The position numbers were made by a program, and so were the translations under genes. A stretch of DNA of 64,000 nt, from positions 27,280,001-27,344,000 of the forward strand of contig NC_083379.1 of the NCBI RefSeq assembly GCF_031755915.1. The letters run 5' to 3'. The notes under the pieces are model-generated. The model had not been told where the DNA came from, did not search any database, and saw only the letters and a program-made list of their open reading frames with translations. This DNA is from Ziziphus jujuba. Its lineage: Eukaryota; Streptophyta; Magnoliopsida; Rosales; Rhamnaceae. Each line of letters opens with the position of its first letter. The stretch's first letter is position 1. Positions 44,353-55,928 of the stretch are shown one piece after another.

Positions 44353-44956
44353 AGCCAAGGAAGAAGAAAAGGACCAAAGGGAGAACATTTTCCATACAAG
44401 ATGTCAAGTCCATGGAAGGGATTTCAATCTGATAATCGATGGAGGGAGCTGTACAAATGTGGCAAATGAACAATTGGCGAAGAAGCTAAAGCTAAGGACA
44501 ACCAAGCATCCTCGCCCATACAAGCTGCAATGGTTGAATGATTGTGGGGAAATCAAAGTTACTAAGCAAGTTAAAATCTTGTTCACCATTGTAAGATATC
44601 AAGATGAAGTGGAGTGCAATGTGGTTCCAATGCAAGTTTGTCACATTCTTTTAGGAAGGCCTTGGCAGTACGATAGGAAGGTTATCCACGATGGATTCAC
44701 TAACAAATACACCTTCAACAAGGATGGAAGAAAAACAACTCTTGCTCTTATGACTCCACATCAAATCTTGGAAGTACAAATAAAAGATAAAAGAGTGAAA
44801 AGTGAGAAAAATGAAGAAAAAGAAAAGGGTGAGAAAAAGAGTGAAAAGAGTGAAGATGCAAAAGAAAAGAAAGTGAGAGAAGAAAAAGGGAAAGAAATAG
44901 AGAGAAAAGGGAATGACTACCAAGAAAAAGAGAGTGGTGAAAAAGAGAGAAAATAA
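44264..44956 (+). pseudogene. D-b LTR-protease fusion frame
   Basis: 230 codons open. Residues 1-30 come from the LTR; then ENIFHTRCQVHGRDF, IIDGGSCTNV (about 44435), LQWLNDCGEIKVTKQVK, HILLGRPWQYDRK (about 44643), TPHQILEVQ, and a K/E-rich tail (44760-44955). It lacks a start context of its own and the gag it should follow, so it is a relic even though it is open. Confidence 0.85.
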
Positions 44957-46426
44957 AAGAGGTTTTATGCAAAAATGAGTGACTTGAAGAGTGCGTTTAT
45001 AACTCAAAATCCCATTTTTTTTATGTTGTACAAGGATGAGAACCTTGATACTAATAATACCTTTCCTAGTGCAATGGTATCTCTTTTGTAGGAATATGAA
45101 GATATATTTCCTGAGGAAGTTCCAATTGGATTACCACCACTAAGAGGAATTGAGCACCAAATAGATTTCATTCCAGGAGTTACAATACCAAATCATCCAG
45201 CTTATAGAACCAATCAGGAAAAAGCAAAGGAGCTACAAAAACAAGTTGAAGAACTTTTGACAAAAGGGTATATTCAAGAGAGTATGAGCCCATGTGCTAT
45301 ACCAGTACTTTTAGTGCCCAAGAAAGATGGAACTTAGATAATGTGCGTGGATTGCAGAGCCATAAATAAAATTACGGTAAAGTATCGTTATCCTATCCCT
45401 AGATTAGCTGCATGGTTCCCAAATTTTCTCCAAAATAGACCTTAGGATTGGTTACCACCAAATTAGGATGAGGGAGTGGAATGAGTGGAAAATAGCTTTC
45501 AAAACCAAGCAAGGTTTATATGAGTGGTTGGTCACGCCATTTGGCTTGACAAATGCACCTAGTACATTCATGAGGTTAATGAATCATGTCCTGTGTGCAT
45601 TTATAGGAAAGTTTGTAGTTGTGTATTTTGATGACATTCTCATATATAGTAAGAGTTTGGAAGAGCATATAGAGCATATTGGGACTATGCTAGATGTTAT
45701 TAGAAGTGAAAGATTGTATGCCAATTTAAAGAAATGTTATTTTTGCATGAATGAAGTTGTTTTCCTAGGTTTTTTTGTCAGTTCTAATGGTGTGAAAGTT
45801 GATGAGTCAAAGGTCCAATCCATTAAAGAGTGGCCCACACCTAAAAGTGCAAGTGAGGTTAGGAGCTTTCATGGGTTAGCTAGCTTTTATAAGAGGTTTG
45901 TTAAGGACTTTAGCACCATTGCTACTCCTTTGAATGAGCTTGTTAAGAAAAATGTAATTTTCAAATGGGGAGAAGAACAAGAGAGAGCTTTTAATACTCT
46001 TAAAAATAAGCTAACAAATGCACCTGTTCTTGCTTTACCTAATTTTGCTAAAACTTTTGAAATCGAATGTGATACTTCTGGTCTTGACATAGGAGGTGTT
46101 TTGATGCAGGACGGGAGGCCTATAGCTTACTTTAGTGAAAAACTTGGAGAAGCTGCTTTGAATTACCTGGTGTACGACAAGGAATTATATGCTTTGTACC
46201 GAACTTTGGAGACTTGACAGCATTATCTTTAGCCTAAGGAGTTTGTCATCCATACGGATCATGATTCCTTAAGGCATATCAAAGGGCAAAGCAAGTTACA
46301 AAGAAGACATGCCAAGTGGGTGGAGTTCATAGAATCATTCTCGTACATCATCAAGTACAATCAAGGAAAGGAGAACATAGTGACAGATGCATTGTCAAGA
46401 TGTTAGGATTTGAACAAATTAATTAA
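44957..46426 (+). pseudogene. D-b reverse transcriptase and RNase H, broken
   Basis: FPEEVPIGLPPLRGIEHQ (45108), [17 protein letters not shown] then a TGG-to-TAG type stop, [12 protein letters not shown], a ~60 bp loss and frameshift near 45405-45470, then an open frame 45468-46217: [30 protein letters not shown] (45616), [33 protein letters not shown], and RNase [19 protein letters not shown] with [12 protein letters not shown]. It ends at a TGG-to-TGA type stop (46215-46217). Further RNase H text ([24 protein letters not shown]) is readable to 46404. Confidence 0.9.
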
Positions 46427-47649
46427 TTGTATGCAAAAGACCCTGGTTTTGGAAATGTGTTTGCTGCATGTGAAAAGATTGCTTTTGATAAGTTTTATAG
46501 AAATGATGGATATTTGTTTAGGAAAAACAAACTTTGTGTGCCACAATGTTCACTTAGAGAATTACTAGTTAGAGAGTCACATGAGGGTGGCCTTATGGGG
46601 CATTTTGGTGTTGTTAAAACATTAGACATCTTAGGTGAGTACTTCTTTTGGCCACACATAAGAAAGGATGTGGAGAGGGTTTGCCAACGATGCATTACTT
46701 GCAAAAAGGCCAAATCCAAATTACAACCACATGGTTTGTACACTCCATTCTCTATTCCCAATGCCCCTTGGATAGACATTTCAATGGATTTTGTTTTAGG
46801 TTTGCCACGGTCTAGCAAAGGAAAGGATTCTATCCTTGTGGTAGTAGATAGATTTTCAAAAATGGTTCATTTCATTCCATGTAGCAAAACAAATGATGCT
46901 ACACATGTTGCTGATTTGTTCTTTAGGGAGATAGTTAGACTACATGGCATTCCCAAAACCATTGTTTCGAATAGGCATGTTAAGTTTTTAAGTCATTTTT
47001 GGAAAACATTTTGGGAAAAGTTAGGAATAAAGCTGTTGTTTTCAACCACTTGTCATCCACAAACGAATGGAAAAACTAAAGTGGTTAATAGAACTTTAGG
47101 AACTTTGTTGAGAGCTTTGATTCAAAGGAATTTGAAAAATTGGGAGGATTGTTTGCCACACATAGAGTTTGCTTACAACAGGACATTGCATTCATCCACC
47201 AATTGTTCACCATTTGAAATTTTTTATGCTTTTAATGCCCTTACACCATTGGATTTGCTACCTTTACCTACTAATGAAATTGTTTCCATGGATGGCAAAG
47301 AAAAAGCAAAGTTTGTGCAGGATTTACACACCAAGGTGAAAGAGCACATTGAGAAGAAAACTAAAATCTATGGAAAGAAGGCTAATAAGGGAAGGAAGCA
47401 AGTGATTTTTGAACCAGGAGATTGGGTTTGGGTGCACATGAGAAAGGAGAGACTTCCCGAAAGGAGAAAGACTAAGTTGCATCTAAGAGGGGATGGTCCA
47501 TTTTAAGTCTTAGAGAAAATTAATGACAATACTTATAAAATTGACTTGCCCAGTGAGTACAATGTGAGTTCCACATTCAATGTTAGTGATTTATCTCTCC
47601 TTGATGCAGGTGAAGATTCGAGGATGAATCTCTTCAAAGAAGGGGGGAA
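46427..47649 (+). pseudogene. D-b integrase, catalytically mutated
   Basis: Open 46427-47506. HHCC finger (H in RESHEGG, H in [15 protein letters not shown]), catalytic core with the first Asp in DISMDFVLG, but the second motif reads IVSNRHVKF with Asn (codon 46972-46974) where Asp is expected, and the third reads GKTKVVNRT with Lys (47078-47080) where Glu is expected. C-terminal [20 protein letters not shown] and RGDGPF then stop; IDLPSEYNVSSTFNVSDLSLLD follows and runs into the LTR. Inactive as an integrase. Confidence 0.92.
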
Positions 47650-48515
47650 TGACATCATACTTCTAACGATCCCTTTTAGCTGCCTCAAGGCCCAATTACT
47701 CGAAGTAGAGCCAAAAGATTCAAGGAGGCCTTATTTGCATTCATGAAGGATCTTGATGTGTTTAAAGAGGAGGACATTACCAAACCCACTTTTGAGAATT
47801 CCAAGTTGAAGAACAACTATTTGACTGCCCAAGTGCTTTTGGTTTGGAGAGTAAGCCAAAATTAAAAGAGGACGTTTTGGGCTTGGAGAATTATAAAATG
47901 GGCTTGAGGAAATTGGAAAATGGGCTGTTTTGGTGCTATTTTAGGAAACCAAGTATTTTAGAACATCCGTGCCATATAATTTGATGCTAGCTAGGCCCAA
48001 CTAGATTAAATTAAGCATTTAATTTTATTTTGGTGATTTTGGATGTGTAATAACTATATAAGATAATTCTAGCTGGTTAAAAATAAGTCAAAATAATATT
48101 TAATGCTTTGTCTAATGTTTCTAAAGAGTTTTAAACTCTATTTAAGGATTTTAGTTTTCCATTTGTAAGGAGATTGGTTTTTTTTGAATGAAATTTTCTC
48201 TTATTGAGAATTGGGTTTTCACCATTATTCTTGGACCTCCAAGTTATTCATTTGAGAGTGTCTTTATACTTATGGTTCTTATCTTCCATAGATAAAGGGT
48301 CATAAGTGAATACCATAGGTTCCTACCTCTAAAGAGGTAGTGGGTCTTGGTTGGATATATTTTATTTTATTTTAATTTTTTTTCCTTCTGTTTTTAAGTT
48401 CCTTACAATTGTTTTTCATCCCATCTCCATATCCAATCACCATCTGGTTATTCACTTTCATTTCATTGACTCAAAATCATCATCTCACGACCATACATGC
48501 ATACGTGAGCATATC
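47650..48515 (+). repeat. D-b LTR, first (866 bp)
   Basis: Starts TGACATCATACTTC (TGATGCACATCAC in sister copies) and ends GTGAGCATATC without the final A. It includes tataagataattctagctgg and a ctatttaagg box. The following sequence is integrase again, not primer site. Confidence 0.88.
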
Positions 48516-48699
48516 GGAAGACTAAGTTGCATCCAAGAGGGGATGGTCCATTTCAAGTCTTAGAGAGAATTAATGACAGTGATTACAGAATTGACTTACC
48601 CGGTGAGTACAATGAGAGTTCCACATTCAATGTTAGTGATTTATCTCTCTTTGATGCAGGTGAAGATTCGAGGACAAATCTCTTCAAAGAAGGGGGGAA
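48516..48699 (+). pseudogene. Second copy of the D integrase tail
   Basis: GRLSCIQEG-like text in one frame; in the coding frame KLHPRGDGPFQVLERINDSDYRIDLPGEYNESSTFNVSDLSLFDAGEDSRTNLF. Here the GDGPF motif has no stop, unlike the 47500 copy, so it came from a different parental element. It is followed in frame by the next LTR. Confidence 0.88.
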
Positions 48700-49401
48700 T
48701 GATGCACATCACACTTCCAACGATCCCTTTCAGCTGCCTCAAGGCCCAATTACTCAAAGTAGAGCCAAAAGATTTAAGGAGGCCTTATTTGCATCATGAA
48801 GGATCTTGATGTGTTTAAAGAGGACGACATTACAAACCCACTTTTGAGAATTCCAAGTTCAAGACAACTATTTAGCAGCCCAAGATCAAGTGTTTTTGGT
48901 TTGGAAAAAAAAAGCCAAAATGAAAAGGGGACGTTTTGGGCTTGGATAATTATAAAATGGGCTTGAGGAAATTGCAAAATAGGTTGTTTTGGTGCTATTT
49001 TAAGAGACCAAGTATTTTAAAATATCCATGCCATGTAATTTGATGCTAGCTAGGCTCAATTAGGTTAAAATGAGCATTTAATTTTATCTTGAAAACTTTG
49101 GATGTGTAAAAAGAGATTGGTTTTTCACCATTATTCTTTTACCTCTAGGTTACTCACTTGAGTTTCTTTATACTTATTGTTCTTATATTCCATAGATAAG
49201 GGATCATAAGTCAATAACATAGATTCCTACATCTAAATAGGTAATGGGTCTTGGTTAGAAATATTTTATTTTATTTTAATATTTTTATTTTTATTTTTTG
49301 TGTTTTAAGTTCCTTACAATTGTTTTTCTTTCAATCTCCATATCCAATCATCCTCTGGTTATTCAATTCTCACTACTATACACGCATCCGTGAGCGTATC
49401 A
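48700..49401 (+). repeat. D-b LTR, second (702 bp)
   Basis: TGATGCACATCACACTTCC to CGTGAGCGTATCA. About 160 bp shorter than the first through a deletion near 49106. The frame starting TQSRAKRFKEALF extends about 30 codons in. Confidence 0.88.
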
Positions 49402-50056
49402 TTAGAAATAGCTACATATTTTTTTCCTACAAAGGAAAGACCTAGATATATCTAGAGTCATGTGGATATTAGTAAATATATCTAGATGTATCTTGAAGAT
49501 TTAGTGCTTGGTTAAGCCTAATTTGGTAGGTGAAGATGAGGGAATACTATCTACGAATTTTTATGAGTTTGAGAAACGATATTTAGGCCTTGAGCAACCT
49601 TAAACTTAGCTTAATTGAGTTTTTATAACCAATTTAGCTTCATTAATTGGAAAAGAAATTAATTACATGATTAGATGTTGTTAGTATTAAGATGAAATTC
49701 CAATTTGAGTAAATTTTCCATATATTTTGCTTACCTGGAGAATGGGAGTGAATGAATTTAAAAACTTTTTCTTGATAGTCAGATATGGAAATAGTGATTA
49801 ATGAGAAAAATAATAAATCATGTATGAGTTCAAGTGAAATCATGGTCCTAGAACTTTTGTTGATAAAATTCAATTTAAATTTGTGTGGTGTTAATTTTAT
49901 TTTCTAATTATTAGTTTATTTTTTATTGTTAATTTGAATTGCTTGGTTATCAATTTCCTTAATAAAGTTAATTGATGAAAATCTCTTGTAGTTGATGAAG
50001 TAGAAAATTGCTTTTCATTTTCAATTATAATCATCAATCTCCATGGGAATGATCGC
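49402..50056 (+). repeat. E: probable LTR fragment of another family, left part
   Basis: No ORF. Near its end it reads ctccatgggaatgatc, and past the inserted A5 LTR it continues tcgtattcatgtacattttattaattgtttgaccagctcatttgtgagattcatcaca. This layout parallels the A LTR end (cttgggtacgacaa ... ctttattacttg ... gtgcacttgcgagt ... acacatca), so I infer the 3' part of a related LTR. Low confidence for the bases before about 49850. Confidence 0.45.
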
Positions 50057-51743
50057 TGATGTGTAAAATCAACTCGCAAGTGCACGAATCATTTTTAAGT
50101 AATAAAGTAAAAAAATAGGGTTGTCGTATCCAAGAGATTAAGAATTAAGTACCAAAGATAATTAGGTTTTGATAATATTTGAACTAAAATTTAAGATGTC
50201 AATTGAAAATAAATAAACTAAATTAAACAAAAGCAATCAATTAAAATTAGATCAATTTCAAGTAAAGAGAGAGTTAAATTAATAATTATGAATACTAGGG
50301 CATTTAATTTCACCATTAACTATTCCAATTTAATTACTTAAATATGTGAATTTAATTAACTAGTAATTTTGTTAACCACACTTAATCAAAAAATTAATCA
50401 AAAGTAGTTTCCACTCATAATTGATAATATTCACATAACCATATTCCTTCCGGCTTATAAATTAAATCATGCAAATTTATCAAATATAGATTAAGCAAAT
50501 AATATGGCATGAAACATAACAGTTTTCCAATCAATTATGCATTCATGTAAATCATTGTAGATCCATAATATTATCCTTTTCTAAGCTCAAATATTATTAA
50601 AATCATTCATTCTTTCCACCCTATGAAAGCATTAAGCAAACCAATGATTTATTAACAAAAACATATTACTAATTAAATAAAACTCAACATATATTAAAAT
50701 AATTAGACCTTCATAGTTAGGGCTACATCGTAGCCCTAGCTATGAAATTAGTTCATGGCAAAAATAATTTCAACATCCATAATTATAAGGAATAATAAGA
50801 TTCACAATTAAAGAAAAAAGAGAAGAGAATAAAAACTATTGAAGAAATTCTCCTCCAAGAGCTCTTAAAGTTGTAGCATTCTTCTCCAAGTAAGCCCACG
50901 TCTCTATGCCTCCTCCAAGCTCTCCAATTGATCTTCTAAAACTCTAAAACTTTAAAACCCTAGAACCCTTAAGAGAATCTTTGAAACTCCCAAAATTTGG
51001 TTTGTTTCTATTTAAGCCTCCTAAAAGCTCTTAAATAACTCTCTAAACTTGTATATTTCCCTTCAATTTGGTGGGGGCTATATATATAGGACCTTGGGAA
51101 CCTTTTTCTCTCTTTATTTTCAATGTGGGAGTCTTGGAAGATATCTTTTTTAGGCCATCAAGAGGGTTGGATGAATTTCATGTGTAAAAAGGAAACTTGA
51201 TATTACTTGCTCTCCAATACTTTCCTTTTCTCTAATTCTTTCTAAAACATGACATGTGCTTCATTAATGATAAATTAACCAATTATCTCCACTTGTCCTA
51301 ATCTTGGTCCTTGGATTGCCTTGATTCCCTCTCTTAATCTATGGTAGAGATTTAACTAGAATATTCCTTTTTATAAATTCCAAACTTTCAATGGCGATAA
51401 CTCTTTGCTCGCACTTCAAAATTTAAAAATAATGAGACATTTGAGATCATCAGATTATGAGGATTCATATGATATCCACTTCCACCATGAAATTCCCGAC
51501 AAAATCTTCATGGAATCTTTAAGGAATCTTTTCAATGCTTGATCCGTTCGAGCTCAATCTTGCTTCCCACCATAATTCGACCCAAGGAATCCATTTTTAT
51601 GGTTGTTTTCCTAAAATTCTTCCTCTTTCACCTAGATTAAGAAAAATACATAATTAAGTATTTTTTCCATAACAAATTAACACAAACCAACAAATATTAA
51701 GCTATAAATATAGCATAAAATCATCAATATTTTAGGCCTAACA
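50057..51743 (-). repeat. A5: solo Athila-type LTR (1687 bp)
   Basis: Complete LTR (TGATGTGTAAAATC to GGCCTAACA on the plus strand) with no internal region. Flanks ATCGC (50052-50056) and ATCTC (51744-51748) fit a target duplication with one changed base. It is one of the more divergent A LTRs, lacking for example the ttagtctaatttacccttaatg segment near 51245. Solo LTRs form by recombination between the two LTRs of an element. Confidence 0.9.
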
Positions 51744-51804
51744 ATCTCGTATTCATGTACATTTTATTAATTGTTTGACCAGCTCATTTGTGAGATTCAT
51801 CACA
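51744..51804 (+). repeat. E: LTR fragment, right part
   Basis: Continues the E fragment after A5 and ends gagattcatcaca at 51804, the likely CA terminus of that LTR. Confidence 0.45.
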
Positions 51805-53357
51805 ATCATAATCAAAGTTTTTAGTAATATTGTAATATACGATGGATATATATATGTGTATATATATATTTTAAAAAGGTTTTATAACTTTTTGTTTAAA
51901 AAAAAAAAGAAAAAAAATAGAGTTTTTATCCTAATAAGTTTGGTTATAATTATATTTCAATTTTATTAGGAAATTGAAAAATAATAAATAAAACAAGGGT
52001 ATTTACTCTATTTTTGGTGTTATAAAAAGGAATAAAACATACGTTTATTTTAATTTTACGTTATTTTCAACTTTGTGACGCTAGGGTATCGAGTAAGTCT
52101 TTTTTCTTCTATTTCTTCTTTTTCTTCTAGCCTTAAATGCTATTAGAATTAATATTAAGGGCTTCCGATCTTAATATAGGGTTTTGGTTTTCCATTTTAA
52201 GATTGTTAAGGATCCTTCATTGGACATTTTGGAATTTTCTGATCAAGTTTTGGGACATATAAAGGAAGATCTTGAATTTTTGAAGTTGATCAAGGTTAGT
52301 TGATGTTTTGGAGTTCTAGAACTAATAATTATGGTTGAATTGAACAGCTATTTTTGAAATTCTAATCTGGAATTTACATGGGGATCTATATAGAGTGAAT
52401 GTTCTAATTTATTTTAAATAGTTAAAAGTTTATTTTGGCACTAAACTTTTTACGGATGAAAATAGACATGTTTATGAATCAGTAGAAATTTATATGGGGC
52501 GATTTGGATCTGATTTCAATTTATGACAAAATTTTGAATTTGTACATTTTGTTTGGTTTTTCTATGCGATTGCAATATGATTTGTATGTAAAAATTTCAA
52601 AACAGATCCAAACGAAATTGTTTTTATCTAAAAATTTGTATATTGTATCCTTTATATGTATAATACACTACAAAAGAATTTAGCTTCAAATTCATTACAT
52701 TTTGGCCGTGGTGATTTTCTAATTTACCTATACTTAGTTGACTAAATTTATTTTTTGGTCTGTTTAGCAAAGAATACAATTCGATTAAAAATAGTTTTCA
52801 ATCTTTATTTGACCTAATAATTTTTATATAGAATTCTTACTATATAGAGTTAAACTCTGTAAAATATTACTTCTTTTGGATTTGTATTTAATTTTTAAAG
52901 AAGTTTTATGTAGACCGGACTCACTGTGAAATGCTGATTTTCAATTTCAGTCAATTAGATACTAAATTTAATTTGACAATGTTTTCGACCTTTTTTTGGC
53001 TTTTAAAATTTTATAGGAGTATATATAAGTATTTAGTATATTAAATTTCAAATGAATACAAAATTTCATGAAAGAGAAACAAATTTATCATTAAATGAAG
53101 GTTTTTGAAAATCTAATAGTTTCAGTATTTATTTGTTAAATTTTCAATGAGTTTTGAATAGTTTTTCATTATTATTTTATGAAATTGTTTTAATCAAAGT
53201 TACTTATGCATGTGTACAGTACCATCATAATTTTTCAAACTTAGATGATATCATTTGAATGAGAAATTAATTTCTTGTTTAGAGAGCATTTATGGATTAA
53301 TAGGTTTTTATTCGACTTTTGGTGATTTGATCTTGTTCTAGGCTTATGGTTTTAAAA
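51805..53357. other. 1.55 kb with no recognisable element
   Basis: The only long stretch without retroelement motifs. AT-rich, with a TA-dinucleotide patch (51846-51870) and an A-run near 51898. A possible TATA (tataaaaagg, about 52021) is followed by pyrimidine-rich ttcttctatttcttctttttcttctag (about 52106-52130). No ORF over 60 codons. It may be host promoter/intron sequence, or the decayed internal part of the E element; I cannot tell which. Confidence 0.4.
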
Positions 53358-54025
53358 TGATGAGGAAATGACCAAGAGCACTTCAAGATGGGGTCCAGAT
53401 CTCCTTCAAATCTCTATAGGACCAATAACCATAGCACGAGCAAAGAGATTTAAAGAGGCACTAAATAGTTTAATCCAGGAGGTGTTTACAACCCAAGGAA
53501 GCAAGTTCATTATTAAAGATGAACTCAAATTGGTTCATATGATTGGGATTGTGGATGCCAACATGAAAGAGAGCTTAACGCATGATGACATGGATCATAT
53601 GGTGACATGGCATCCAACTAAAGTTTAGGAAAGCTTTGTAATTTTTCCTAAACCTAACCAAATTAGGTTTCCTAAACCTAATTTTTGGCCACCTTAATTC
53701 TTAGTAAATTTAGGAAAGCTTTGTAATTTGTTTTGCCTATTTAAAGGCACATAAGTCATGAATAAAGATCAGATTAAAATTTTGATTAAAAGTAAGAGTG
53801 ATTCTCTTGGTTCTCTAAGAACTATATTGAACTTTTTCAAGCTTTGATTGTGTAGTTCAAATTTGACTTAGGTTATTCTGCACCCTATTGTGGCGTTTTC
53901 ACCATACCAAGGTTTTTACCTTAAATATAGGTAACGAGTTGGTCTTCCATTAATAACTTGTAATTAGATGGTATAAATCAATCTTTGTTATGGGTTTAGG
54001 AGCAGGTCGTCTTAGGTTTGTATCA
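53358..54025 (+). repeat. B-f 5' LTR (668 bp)
   Basis: TGATGAGGAAATGACC to GGTTTGTATCA. Shortened by a deletion in the middle (after YHMVTWHP-like text near 53620 it jumps to aaagtttaggaaagc). The open frame 53368-53628 is the B C-terminal extension. About 1.5 units of the 24 bp repeat near 53647. Confidence 0.92.
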
Positions 54026-54028
54026 ATT

Positions 54029-54040
54029 TGGTATCAGAGC
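54029..54040 (+). promoter_or_regulatory. B-f primer-binding site for initiator tRNA-Met
   Basis: TGGTATCAGAGC, perfect over 12 bases, three bases after the LTR end; the next bases (TAG) depart from the tRNA complement. Confidence 0.93.
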
Positions 54041-54929
54041 TAGTTTCTATTTATAAGTTTGATCTATCTATCTTTGTTGTCATTATTTCTTTTTTTTGTT
54101 CTTCGTTTTCTTTGATTTTCTTTGGTTGTATCATCCGTTTGATCATTGCATTCTTCTTTGCATCTTTTTGTTTGCTTGTTCATTTTCACTCATCCGATCA
54201 TTCCAAACCGAACAGACATTAAAAAAAAAAAAAGTTAGCCAAATTTGTTTTAAAAGCCAGGTCAACGGATTAGTCAATTTTCATTGAAGTTTGGTGCGAT
54301 TGGGATTTCTGTAGTTTGATAAAGCTTGTTCTTTTTGCTTGAATGCAAAAATAAAATAAAATAAAATAAAAATTCATTCTTAAATTTTCTCTTGTTCTAC
54401 AAGTTTGTGGCATTGAATTATTACGATTTAAAGAGAAAACAAGTAGTGAAATTTTTTTTTTTTGGGTTGATTTGAGGAGCACCAAAAACAAGCCAAAATC
54501 AATATTGAAAATCAGGTTTGTTGAATATTCACTAATTCCACTTTGCAAATATCATTCCTATTTGTTCTTAACATTCTAGTTTCTTTTGTTTGTGCCAAAT
54601 TTCTTGTTGAAAATCAAATCTTTCATCGTTGCCTTTTTCTTGTTACTTTTCATTCTATTTGTTTTTTTAGCCTTATTTTCATAACTGTTTGGTAGGTCTA
54701 TTTGGATTGTTACTTGCTAGTTTGTTTTAGTCTCAAATTAGTTTGCAAAGAACCAAATAGAATTACTAGAGTGGTAAAAGGCAAAAGAGGTGAGAATTGT
54801 AGAGGGTAAAAGCCTAACTCTAACTAGAGTACAAACACAAATGACATTGAATTTGAGCGAAATATGTGAGGGAGTGTTGTGAGTTTTTTTTTATTTTTTA
54901 TTTGTACTAACAAATTTTGCAGAAAAATC
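54041..54929 (+). other. B-f leader with (AAAAT)n repeat
   Basis: About 890 bp, untranslated. It contains an AAAAT microsatellite at about 54347-54372 and, just before gag, TACTAAC ... TTTTGCAG as in B-d. Confidence 0.72.
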
Positions 54930-55798
54930 ATGTCACTAGACAAAGCAAAGGAAGCATGGATGAAACTCCAGGTGTGGCTGATCCGAAGTTATACATTCAA
55001 GCCATGGTGGGAGAACTTCAAAGAGCACTAAGGTTGGAGATGGGGCAGATCCATGATCAGTTGGATAGGATGGAATCATCAATCTAAATGCTGCAACCAC
55101 GACCTCAACAAAGGTTTGCTCATGGAGGTAGTAGAGGAAGAAATACTCAAGAAGGGAAGATTGAGAACGAGTGGAAGATGACTATGAGAAAGAAGAGGAA
55201 GACATTAGTTCGGGAACCAATCAATTTCGTGGGAGAGAGAGGTTAGACCGAGGCAATGGCTATGGAGGAATTAAGATGAAAATACCATCTTTCTAAGGTA
55301 AAAGTGATCCAGAAGCATATCTCGAGTGGGAGAAGAGGATTAAGATGGTATTTGATTGTCAAAACTACTCCAAGGATAAAAAATGTTAAATTAGCCACTG
55401 TTGAATTCATGGACTATGCTATTGGATGGTGGGACAAGGAGACACTTTCTAGGAGACAAGCGGGTCAAAGACCTATAGATACATGGGAGGAGATGAAGGC
55501 TTTGATGAGGAAGTGTTTCGTATCTAGCCATTACTGTAGAAGCATTTTTCAGAAACTACAAAGCTTGTAACAAGGAAATAGGAGTGTGGAGGACTATTAT
55601 AAGGACATGGAAATCCTTATGATGAGGGCTAATGTTGAGGAGGATAGGGACGCTACAATGGCACGTTTCTTGGCTGGTTTGAATAGGAAAATAGCAAAGC
55701 AAGTGGATTTGCATCATTTTGTAGAGATTGAGGAGATGTTGCACATGGCCATTAAAGTAGAGCAACAACTCAAGATGAGAGGTACTAAAAGACCTAGT
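54930..55798 (+). pseudogene. gag: B-f gag, decayed and truncated
   Basis: Starts MSLDKAKEAWM, where a lost base shifts frame after the fifth codon relative to MSQDKSKESMDE. Stops lie near 55084 and 55291 (S-F-stop in place of SFQG), a shift near 55380, and a stop near 55568 (CAA-to-TAA type). The core (GWWDKETLSRRQAG, IDTWEEMKALMRKCF) and the DLHHFVEIEEMLH segment are readable. It joins an Athila leader within cctag at 55793-55797. Confidence 0.88.
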
Positions 55799-55905
55799 AT
55801 GCAACACTAAAACCAAAATTAAGAAATAAATATAAAAATTTAAAATAAGAAAACAATGTTCAAAGTACTACTAAACCCAATCCGAATTAATATTAATGCC
55901 TTAAT
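55799..55905 (-). other. Truncated A6-type leader
   Basis: About 100 bp equal to 61020-61128 of A6 (aagaaataaatataaaaattt, ttcaaagtactactaaaccc). Being on the far side of A6's 3' LTR, it belongs to a second, tandem A6-type unit. Confidence 0.85.
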
Positions 55906-55922
55906 CCCCGGCAACGATGCCA
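55906..55922 (-). promoter_or_regulatory. Decayed tRNA-Asp primer site (left A6 LTR)
   Basis: Plus strand CCCCGGCAACGATGCCA: two mismatches to the tRNA-Asp 3' end (GC to AT). Confidence 0.85.
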
Positions 55923-55928
55923 AAAACT

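Noticed and set aside
44264..44956. Open protease frame as a domesticated protease gene.
   Set aside because: It begins inside LTR sequence, lacks gag and a promoter arrangement, and the pol that follows is broken; best read as a deletion product.
51775..51969. 64-codon frame rich in Ile, Tyr and Lys.
   Set aside because: Low-complexity AT sequence with poly-A; no homologous pattern.
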